From assembly GCA_002753735.1 (NCBI GenBank), contig PEAN01000043.1, positions 1 to 33,298 on the forward strand: a stretch of 33,298 nt of DNA, given 5' to 3'. Source of the stretch: Magnetococcales bacterium DCbin4 (GTDB taxonomy: Bacteria > Pseudomonadota > Magnetococcia > Magnetococcales > UBA8363). Under the pieces are notes generated by a model. That model was given only the letters and a program-made list of their open reading frames with translations, did not search any database and was not told the DNA's origin. The position numbers and the translations under genes were made by a program. Of this stretch, positions 7,362 through 14,067 are shown one piece after another; positions within the stretch are counted from its first letter, which is position 1, and each line of letters starts with the position of its first letter.

Positions 7362-8243
7362 GTGGCCGATCATCCCACATACCCATCATTGGAAGAATCC
7401 CGGGAAAATCATTCGGAGCGTCAGCGCCGGATGAAACGGTTGTTGCATCAGCTTTATGAGCATGAGATCGTTGCCGGTCCCCCTGGGACTTCCCGGTTCA
7501 ATGCCAAGGGGTTGATCGCTTCGGTGATCATCGTCTTCATCGTCGTTTTTGGTATCACCACGCTATACAACTTCAATATATTCATTACCCTTGAGGAACG
7601 GGTCTTTGAAGCCAAGGGGCATATCGACGATACGTTGCAACGACGGTCCAACCTTTTTACCAATCTGATCAACCTGACGCTCAACCAGTCCGCCCTGGAA
7701 CAGGAAGTGTTCCGACATGTCGCCGATGTCCGGGTCGACTTGATGCGGCGTGATACTTCCAGTACCACCCCTTCGGCAGATGCTTCTTCCGAGGTGGTTG
7801 CTGCCGGAGCGGAAGGGGGGGCGGACCAGGCCAGACATTTTGCGGATGCGGTGGCCGGGGTGGAGGGTTCTTCGCTGGCCAAGCTTCTGGCGGTTGTGGA
7901 GCATTATCCTGAAATCAAATCGTCAGCGACCTATCAACAGTTGATGGATCAACTGGTGGAAATTGAAGATCGCATCATCACCAAGCGGGATCTGTTTAAC
8001 GATGAGGTACGGGTCTACAATACCCTGATCACCTCGTTTCCCTGGTATATCCTGGCAAGAATCACCGGTTTCAAACGACACGAATATTATTCCCTCGATC
8101 TCATGGCCAAAAGCGACCATTGGATGCAGCCCGGTTCCGCTGCCGCTCCATTCCATCGTCTGCTTCCTCTGGATTCGGATCATGGGCAAACCCGGGCAAC
8201 CGGTGGCCACGCGGGGACGACGGGGGAAGCACGTCAACAATAA
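7362..8243 (+). CDS. mamQ: MamQ, LemA-like magnetosome membrane protein
   Basis: MamQ is a LemA-family inner-membrane protein required for magnetosome membrane formation in Magnetospirillum. The 293-aa product has a cytoplasmic N-terminus, one membrane helix at about 48-68 (IASVIIVFIVVFGITTL) and then the LemA-type helical domain. The family stretches VFEAKGHIDDTLQRRSNL, TNLINLTLNQSALEQEV and EIEDRI...YNTLITSFPWYILARITGFKRHEYY are all present. The variable low-complexity loop at about 125-160 is Ala/Gly/Glu-rich. The start is GTG with GAAGG a few bases upstream. A Gly/Thr/His-rich tail follows the family end (AAPFHRLLPL). It is the last magnetosome gene on this side; mamB, which follows mamQ and mamR in Magnetospirillum, is absent. 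Confidence 0.94.
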   Translation: MADHPTYPSLEESRENHSERQRRMKRLLHQLYEHEIVAGPPGTSRFNAKGLIASVIIVFIVVFGITTLYNFNIFITLEERVFEAKGHIDDTLQRRSNLFTNLINLTLNQSALEQEVFRHVADVRVDLMRRDTSSTTPSADASSEVVAAGAEGGADQARHFADAVAGVEGSSLAKLLAVVEHYPEIKSSATYQQLMDQLVEIEDRIITKRDLFNDEVRVYNTLITSFPWYILARITGFKRHEYYSLDLMAKSDHWMQPGSAAAPFHRLLPLDSDHGQTRATGGHAGTTGEARQQ

Positions 8244-8289
8244 TCCGTTAAATAAAAAAGTTGATTAAGATTGTTCATATAATAGTTTT

Positions 8290-8442
8290 TGCATGTTTAT
8301 TGATCTGGTGAACCCAAAGGCTTTGATATCGACGTTGGGATCTTCTCCGGCCTGAACGCGCAAAACGGCGCGGATCCGAAATTCCTCCAGCATCTGGTGG
8401 TCCAGTTTTCTCCCTGTCGAACTCACTCAGGGAGGAGTCCAT
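8290..8442 (-). pseudogene. Decayed N-terminal fragment of an IS630-like transposase
   Basis: Read on the - strand from ATG 8442, the frame gives MDSSLSEFDREK. It then needs removal of one A in an AAAA run (near 8406-8409) to continue LDHQMLEEFRIRAVLRVQAG and EDPNVDIKAFGFTRS. That is the helix-turn-helix N-terminus typical of IS630-family transposases (pattern LEE.RIRAV.RVQAGE.P.VVIKA.GF.R). After TRS the similarity stops and a stop codon follows within about 10 codons. It is thus frameshifted and truncated, with the rest of the element gone. The remaining sequence between mamQ and the cyclase gene (8244-8289 and 8443-8591) shows nothing else I can name. The remnant marks the right border of the magnetosome genes. 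Confidence 0.6.
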
Positions 8443-8591
8443 CACAAGCAGATTACTGATGCACAGATTTGCAGAACACGATCAAAATACCCCAACGACA
8501 TTCAAGATCATGCTCTGGAAAAACGATGAAGGATGACCATCCGACTTTTTTTCTCAATCATGAAATCAATACCCCTGAACATGATACGCGA

Positions 8592-10436
8592 TCAACCCTG
8601 ATCGACGATGGACCGGGCAACACAGACCCGGTCACGGCCATGATTTTTGGCCTCGTAAAGGGCAAGGTCGGCGCGTTGTATGGCCAGATCCAAAGGTTCT
8701 TGAACCTGTCGGAACGCAATGCCGCAACTGATCGTCACCCGTTCGCCAACCATGGCCCCGGTAAAAACGAGTTGCCGCACCCGTTCCAGGATGCGTTCCG
8801 TCAACCCCACCATACCCGGTCGGTCATCCCCGATGAGAAACACAATGAACTCCTCGCCCCCCATGCGGACCGGCACATCCTCGCTACGAACATTTTCCAG
8901 TAACACCTTGGCAACCCGTTTCAGCACCACATCCCCTTCCGGATGGCCAAAGGTATCGTTGATGCGCTTGAAATGATCGATATCGAAGGCTGCCACAGCC
9001 AATCCGGACTGGTGGTTGCGGTCATGCAGATCGCAAAGACGGATAACGGCATCACGCATGTAGAACCGTGTATAAAGGCCGGTCAACTGATCACGGGTGG
9101 AAATCTGATAAAACCGCTCCCGTTCCTGATTCATGGCGTGAAAGATCAACTCTCGTTCCACCGCGACACCCAATGGAACCCCCAGCTGTTCCAGGATATG
9201 TTGCGTCTCCGCATCAGGCCCCGCCGAACTTGCAAGTCCCAGGACCGCCACAGCGTTGACCTGGTGTCGCTCTGGAGAAAAAAGTGGAATCACCAGTTCG
9301 CTCACCACCGCCGATTCCAGTTCACCCACCCTCTTCAACGTCGACAGCAACAAGATCGGTGTGAGCGATCCCCGCCAACCTTCGCCATCCAAATTCAAGA
9401 AAGCCCGGTATTCCGCCGGCGGTTGGGCCACCACCGCCCCCCGGTAATGGGTCTCCGGTCCCAGACGAACCACCTGACCACCAAGCGAACCAAAGAAGAC
9501 CAGGCTTCGGACCGGCATGATCGGGGCAACCGAATCCAACAGCCCCCGAACCACCTCGGAAAAATCGCGACTCAGGACCATCCGCTCCATCGATTGGCGC
9601 AACAACTTGTTCAATTCCACCAGCCGCTGCACGTCGGTATGGGTGCGCGTCATGAGAAAGATTCCGCAATCCAACTCCTTGAGACGAGAAAAAACGAATG
9701 AAATCAGCTTCTCTCCAAGAATGCTGCCATGTTGGGGCGCAATCAGCCGCACGGGGAGCTGTTCCAGTTTCAACAATCCATGCAGGAGGATCTCCCGGCT
9801 GGGCATGTAGTGTTCATGAAAGGCGCGGATCCCTTCCAGAACGGTCGTATCCTTGGCAAAAAGCTGTGTCGTTTCGGTAAACCCACCAAACAAATCACTG
9901 GAAAAAAGGGTACCGCTGTCGGTGTCGAACGTGCAAAATGCGCCAGGGGAATGGAGATAAGGGGTAAAAACAAACCGCAGCAAACGATTCCCCACCCGCA
10001 GTTCCCAATCATTGGCTTCGATGCATAACAGGGGCAGACGCAAGGCATAGTGTTTCAGCAGGGCATTGATGCGCCAATGACTGACCACCACCGCATCTTC
10101 GCGGCACACCAGTTCATCCATCCGAGGCAGCACCCCGGTGATGTCGGGATCCTGATGCTGACAGATGAAATAACGGATATGGTTGAAAGGAATCACCTGT
10201 TCAATCTTGCGCAACACCTCCGGGAACAACAATACCGAACCCGGATCAATCAATACCGATTGATCCCCCTGTTCGATCAGGTACACATGACATTGAAACG
10301 GATCCCCCTCCATGAGGGCACCCACCCACCAAATCCTGGAGGCGATTTCGATGGGTTCAGCCAGGGAACCTGTGCCAAAGACGATTTCAGAAATCGAATC
10401 TGTTTGCGCGTCAATCATCTCATCACCGGCAGTCAT
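8592..10436 (-). CDS. Diguanylate cyclase with ODP-type (diiron MBL-fold) sensor, possible GAF, and GGDEF domain
   Basis: The 614-aa protein has three parts. Residues 20-260 are a metallo-beta-lactamase fold like the oxygen-binding diiron proteins (ODP, flavodiiron relatives). The metal-ligand pattern is H94-x-D96-x-D98, H162, D181 and H236 (contexts CQHQDPDIT, YLHSPG, FSSDLFGG, APQHGS). Residues 270-430 form a linker and probable GAF-like domain. Residues 440-610 form a GGDEF domain. It has an active-site GGEEF at 526-530 and an RxxD inhibitory I-site (RSED, 517-520) five residues before it, so it should make c-di-GMP with product feedback. I infer that it senses O2 or a related ligand through the diiron site. 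It is transcribed away from the glycan genes and toward mamQ. In a microaerophilic magnetotactic cell it could link oxygen to motility or attachment. No membrane segments are seen. Confidence 0.85.
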   Translation of the reverse strand: MTAGDEMIDAQTDSISEIVFGTGSLAEPIEIASRIWWVGALMEGDPFQCHVYLIEQGDQSVLIDPGSVLLFPEVLRKIEQVIPFNHIRYFICQHQDPDITGVLPRMDELVCREDAVVVSHWRINALLKHYALRLPLLCIEANDWELRVGNRLLRFVFTPYLHSPGAFCTFDTDSGTLFSSDLFGGFTETTQLFAKDTTVLEGIRAFHEHYMPSREILLHGLLKLEQLPVRLIAPQHGSILGEKLISFVFSRLKELDCGIFLMTRTHTDVQRLVELNKLLRQSMERMVLSRDFSEVVRGLLDSVAPIMPVRSLVFFGSLGGQVVRLGPETHYRGAVVAQPPAEYRAFLNLDGEGWRGSLTPILLLSTLKRVGELESAVVSELVIPLFSPERHQVNAVAVLGLASSAGPDAETQHILEQLGVPLGVAVERELIFHAMNQERERFYQISTRDQLTGLYTRFYMRDAVIRLCDLHDRNHQSGLAVAAFDIDHFKRINDTFGHPEGDVVLKRVAKVLLENVRSEDVPVRMGGEEFIVFLIGDDRPGMVGLTERILERVRQLVFTGAMVGERVTISCGIAFRQVQEPLDLAIQRADLALYEAKNHGRDRVCVARSIVDQG

Positions 10437-10595
10437 GTTGTTTCATTCATCACATTTGCCTTGAGTTCCTGTACATGGCCCCTTTTTGGCAACAACCCAT
10501 ACTTTCTGGATTGCATCCCCAATATCAGGGAGTCAGATTAAGCCGCCGTTCGGAACATCGAGATGGACCCGATTGCCTGAAAAACGCTTCCCACA

Positions 10596-11651
10596 TCAGT
10601 CCCCTTCATTGGAGTGATCCAAAATCCAGGCAATCGTTTGCCGCAAACCCGAGTCCAGATCAATCCGGGGACGGAAGTCCAGTTGATCGCGAATTTTTGA
10701 TGCATCCAAGGCATAACGCCAATCATGACCCGGACGGTCTGAAACAAACGTGATCAATGCGTCCGATGTTCGGCCCTGTGAACGCGCAGCCCGGGGAAAA
10801 CGGACGGCCAACCGTCGATCCTGATCAAAGCATTCATCCAACAAATATCCAAGTCGGCGTACCAATGCTATATTGGAAGATTCCTCCTGAGCACTGATAT
10901 TATAGGTCGATCCCGCACTTCCCCGTTCCAAGATCAACGCAATCCCCTGGCAATGGTCTTCCACATACAACCAATCCCGGATATTGCTGCCATCACCATA
11001 AATTGGAACCGCCTTTGCCCGCAACATGTTTCCCAATGTCAAAGGAATCAGTTTTTCGGGGAACTGCATCGGACCGTAGTTGTTTGAACAGTAGCTGATC
11101 GTCGTCTGCAATCCGTAGGTTACATGATAGGCCCGAACCAAATGGTCCGAAGCGGCCTTACTGGCAGCGTAGGGCGAGTTGGGTCGATAAGGCGCCGATT
11201 CGTTGACCGCCGGTTCGGACGGCCCCAGAGAACCATACACCTCATCGGTGGAAACATGATGAAACCGATGCGGAACAGGGCCGCCGGATGCGGCATTCAA
11301 CCATACCTCCCTGGCCGCCATGAGCAGACTATGTGTCCCACTAATGTTTGTTTCCACAAAGACTTGCGGTGTCTGAATGGATCGGTCCACATGGCTTTCG
11401 GCGGCAAAATGGACGATTTTGTCCAGTTTTTCCTGCCGCAACAGATCGATGACCAATTGGCAATCCAGGATGGAGCCATGAACAAAACGGAACCAAGGCT
11501 GGCGAATCACCGGTGCCAGATTGGCAAGATTTCCGGCATAGCGAAGGGCATCAAGCACGACAACCAAATCTTCGGGATGATGGCGGTGCCAATAGGGCAC
11601 AAAGTTGGCACCAATAAATCCAGCCCCCCCTGTTACCAATAATCCGCTCAT
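10596..11651 (-). CDS. rfbB: dTDP-glucose 4,6-dehydratase
   Basis: Converts dTDP-glucose to dTDP-4-keto-6-deoxyglucose, the branch point to rhamnose and many amino-deoxy sugars. The 351-aa product is full length for RfbB/RmlB. It has the NAD-binding GGAGFIG at residues 8-14, AAESHVDRS around 83-91, the catalytic T-D-E at 135-137, YxxxK at 161-165 (YAASK) and NNYGP around 197. rfbA lies 25 bp upstream on the same strand. rfbC and rfbD, needed for rhamnose, are not in the window. A DegT-type aminotransferase is nearby, so a dTDP-amino-deoxyhexose is a likely alternative product. The C-terminal part (RTSDALITFVSDRPGHDWRY) matches the family. Confidence 0.96.
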   Translation of the reverse strand: MSGLLVTGGAGFIGANFVPYWHRHHPEDLVVVLDALRYAGNLANLAPVIRQPWFRFVHGSILDCQLVIDLLRQEKLDKIVHFAAESHVDRSIQTPQVFVETNISGTHSLLMAAREVWLNAASGGPVPHRFHHVSTDEVYGSLGPSEPAVNESAPYRPNSPYAASKAASDHLVRAYHVTYGLQTTISYCSNNYGPMQFPEKLIPLTLGNMLRAKAVPIYGDGSNIRDWLYVEDHCQGIALILERGSAGSTYNISAQEESSNIALVRRLGYLLDECFDQDRRLAVRFPRAARSQGRTSDALITFVSDRPGHDWRYALDASKIRDQLDFRPRIDLDSGLRQTIAWILDHSNEGD

Positions 11652-11676
11652 GATGCACCACAGGGAACAAGATTGG

Positions 11677-12564
11677 TCATGACGCCCCTTCCTCTTCCAA
11701 TATTTGCATCAGGTAGCGGCCATAGGAGACCTTCAACAAATGTTGGGCAATCCGGAACAGTTGTTCCGCATTGATGTAGCCCAAACGAAAAGCAATTTCT
11801 TCCGGGCATGCGACCATCAGCCCCTGTCGCGACTGGATTGTGTGAATGAACTGGGAGGCGGAAAGAAGATTATCATAGCTGCCGGTGTCCAACCATGCGT
11901 TGCCACGGCCCAGTATTTCCACATGCAACCGTCCTTGTTGCAAATAGATATTGTTGACATCCGTGATTTCCAATTCACCCCGAGCCGATTGCCGTATTTT
12001 TTTTGCAACCTCGATCACATGGCGATCATAGAAATAAAGCCCGGTGACCGCAAAACGGGAACGGGGTCGGACAGGTTTTTCCTCGATGCTCTCCACTTTT
12101 CCGTCCTGGGTGAACGTTACAACCCCATACTCTTCGGGTCGATCCACGGGGTAGGCAAAAATGGTGGCCCCTTCGATACGGGCATGCGCCTGATCCAGAA
12201 GGGAACGAAGCGCACTACCATAGAAAATATTATCCCCGAGGATCAAAGCACAGGGATCTGAACCTATGAACGATTGTCCTAGGAGGAATGCCTGGGCAAC
12301 CCCCGCTGGGGCAAGTTGTTCGCAATAGCTGAAAGAAAGACCCCAATCGGATCCATCGCCCAGGAGACGCTTGAAATTTGGCAGATCCACCGGGGTTGAA
12401 ATGATCAGAATATCGCGGATACCCGCAAGCATGAGTACCGATAAAGGATAAAAAATCATCGGTTTATCATAGATTGGCAACAATTGTTTACTGATACCGC
12501 GGGTGATGGGATATAAACGGACTGCCGACCCACCGGCTAATATGATCCCTTTACGGTGACTCAA
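11677..12564 (-). CDS. rfbA: Glucose-1-phosphate thymidylyltransferase, altered signature motif
   Basis: Makes dTDP-glucose from glucose-1-phosphate and dTTP, feeding RfbB. I chose the TTG at 12564 as start: GGAG lies 8 bases before it, and the product then begins MSHRKGIILAGG, as is usual for RmlA. A frame continues up to 12618 but adds a tail absent from the family. The 295-aa length is normal. Family blocks are present: SKQLLPIYDKPMIFYPLS, LAGIRDILIISTP, LILGDNIFYG (metal Asp), EEKP, VTGLYFYD, RGELEITDVN and WLDTGSYD (second metal Asp). The nucleotide-binding signature, normally GGSGTRL, reads GGSAVRL at residues 11-17, so the Gly and Thr that contact dTTP phosphates are replaced. Whether the enzyme is fully active is open. 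The gene pairs with rfbB immediately downstream. Confidence 0.92.
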   Translation of the reverse strand: MSHRKGIILAGGSAVRLYPITRGISKQLLPIYDKPMIFYPLSVLMLAGIRDILIISTPVDLPNFKRLLGDGSDWGLSFSYCEQLAPAGVAQAFLLGQSFIGSDPCALILGDNIFYGSALRSLLDQAHARIEGATIFAYPVDRPEEYGVVTFTQDGKVESIEEKPVRPRSRFAVTGLYFYDRHVIEVAKKIRQSARGELEITDVNNIYLQQGRLHVEILGRGNAWLDTGSYDNLLSASQFIHTIQSRQGLMVACPEEIAFRLGYINAEQLFRIAQHLLKVSYGRYLMQILEEEGAS

Positions 12565-12636
12565 GGCGTTGACTCCAAAGTTGAAATCAGGAACGTGAAT
12601 GAAAACGGCGTCTCCCAAGGTGGATCAAAAGGTATG

Positions 12637-12851
12637 ATTCCATTTCTAAATCAAAAGTTTATTAACATTGACTTGAAAATACAAAGCCAAAAACTTGAGC
12701 ATGGAAACCTTCTTGTTTAAATTCAAAAAAAAAACCAATACCCTGGGGGCAATCCCTTAAGCCCCTTTTTTTCTTTCAATAATTTGTTGAATGTCAATAC
12801 GCCCGAGAAAATCTGCCACTCAAAAATGTCCTTTTGATATGGAAATGGAAT
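12637..12851 (+). mobile_element. MITE-like element, copy 1 (215 bp, about 21-bp terminal inverted repeats)
   Basis: The left end at 12637-12657 begins ATTCCATTTC and ends ATCAAAAG. The right end at 12831-12851 is its inverted complement except at two positions. The whole unit matches the second copy at 17620-17828 in the same orientation, with many point differences and small indels. No transposase is inside. Short open frames on both strands begin IPF..QK only because of the inverted ends. I see no clear target-site duplication. It lies between rfbA and the aminotransferase and starts 4 bases after the aminotransferase stop codon, in the opposite reading sense. Confidence 0.7.
12745..12772 (+). 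terminator. Terminator-like hairpin inside MITE copy 1
   Basis: GGGGC (12746-12750) can pair with GCCCC (12761-12765) around a 10-base loop, followed by a run of 7 T. It would act on + strand transcripts. No + strand gene lies just upstream, so it is probably a property of the repeat. Copy 2 has a similar TGGGG/CCCCA hairpin near 17723-17738 with a broken T-run. Confidence 0.45.
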
Positions 12852-12858
12852 TAAATCT

Positions 12859-14067
12859 TCATCGTAACGCAAGCAATACTGAATCATCGCGGCTCCAATT
12901 GCGCACGACATCGGCGCGGTTTTGGATGGCATGAATCAAATCGCAGATCATCTTGACATCGTGCTCTGGATCAACAAGATTGACCGGCAGACACAAAATT
13001 TTTTCACCGATGGCTTCAGTCACGGGAAGTTCATGATGCAGATGGGGATACAGACTGTTATATGGCTCCATGCGATGACAGCCCGGGTAAAAATAACGGC
13101 GACAAAAGCAGTTCTCCAACCATAGCGCAGCACATAACTGATCTCTCGACAGACCGAAAGAATCATCAACCAGACACACCGCATATTGATGTGAATGCAT
13201 CTGACCCGGGGGAGCGGTCAGCATGCGGATACCGGAAATGGTGTTCAGGTGTTCGTGATACAGATGATGCACCCACTTCAATCTGACAATACGTTGTTCA
13301 AGAACGGAAAACGAGGCCAACCCCAATGCCGCTCCCGCTTCAGACATTTTGGCGTTGATTCCGATGGAACCGGTCCGATCCGTCCCATGAACACCGAAGC
13401 TGCGTAATTTCCTGAGTTCACGCGCCAAATCATTGTCATTGGTCAGGATCCCCCCCCCTTCAAAGGTGCTGAAAAATTTGGTGGCGTGGAAACTTAAAAA
13501 TTCCGCCCTTCCGAAACCACCCACCGCAACACCCTCCAAGGAACTGCCAAACGCGTGCGCCGCATCGAACAGGAGTTCCAGACCATGGGTTTGACAAATT
13601 CGTTGAAGTCCCTGGACATCGCAGATGGAGCCGAATACATGCACGCCGATGATGGCAGAGGTATCGGATGTGACCTTTTTGGCGACATGATCGCAGTCCA
13701 AGGTCAACGTTTGCGGATGGATATCACAAAATACAGGTCTCAATCCGTTCCAATGGACCGCATGGGCCGTCGCAATGAACGTGAATGATGGCAAAATGAC
13801 CTCACCCTTGATTCCAAGTGCGTTTAGCAACAGAATCTGCGCCATGGTACCGTTGCTCACAGCGATACACTGTTCGACCTGATGCAGAGTACGTACCCGT
13901 TCCTCAAAAGCTTGAACGCATGGACCATCGTTCGTCAAAATGGCACGATCAAACACCTCGTCCATGATCCGGTGAAAACTGGAACGTACTTCCCCTTCCA
14001 GGTAGGGTATTCCGACATGAAGCGGTTTGGAGAAGGCGGGATGGCCCGTTTCAATCGCGATTTTCAT
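12859..14067 (-). CDS. DegT/DnrJ/EryC1/StrS-family sugar aminotransferase
   Basis: PLP-dependent transaminase that adds an amino group to a nucleotide-linked keto sugar, or a related cyclitol. The start is taken at ATG 14067, which has GGGAAG just before it and overlaps the end of the YfhO gene by 17 bp. The frame is open 38 codons further, but that would run deep into the neighbour. The 402-aa product shows PSFTFIATAHAV...PVFCDI, the PLP-contacting Asp in FDAAHAFGS (D168) and the Schiff-base Lys in FHATKFFSTFEGG (K197). A Gly/His-rich C-terminal part with YFYPGCHRMEPY is typical of the family. With rfbA and rfbB in the same strand order, a dTDP-4-keto-6-deoxyhexose is the likely substrate, but 3- versus 4-amination cannot be told. 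Confidence 0.9.
   Translation of the reverse strand: MKIAIETGHPAFSKPLHVGIPYLEGEVRSSFHRIMDEVFDRAILTNDGPCVQAFEERVRTLHQVEQCIAVSNGTMAQILLLNALGIKGEVILPSFTFIATAHAVHWNGLRPVFCDIHPQTLTLDCDHVAKKVTSDTSAIIGVHVFGSICDVQGLQRICQTHGLELLFDAAHAFGSSLEGVAVGGFGRAEFLSFHATKFFSTFEGGGILTNDNDLARELRKLRSFGVHGTDRTGSIGINAKMSEAGAALGLASFSVLEQRIVRLKWVHHLYHEHLNTISGIRMLTAPPGQMHSHQYAVCLVDDSFGLSRDQLCAALWLENCFCRRYFYPGCHRMEPYNSLYPHLHHELPVTEAIGEKILCLPVNLVDPEHDVKMICDLIHAIQNRADVVRNWSRDDSVLLALR

Noticed and set aside
8244-8591. mamR or mamB after mamQ
   Set aside because: No frame in the gap resembles either; only the transposase remnant is visible.
12723-12932. 69-codon - strand frame across MITE copy 1
   Set aside because: It overlaps the aminotransferase end in another frame and reads through the repeat; the IPF..QK similarity to the other copy comes from the inverted ends.
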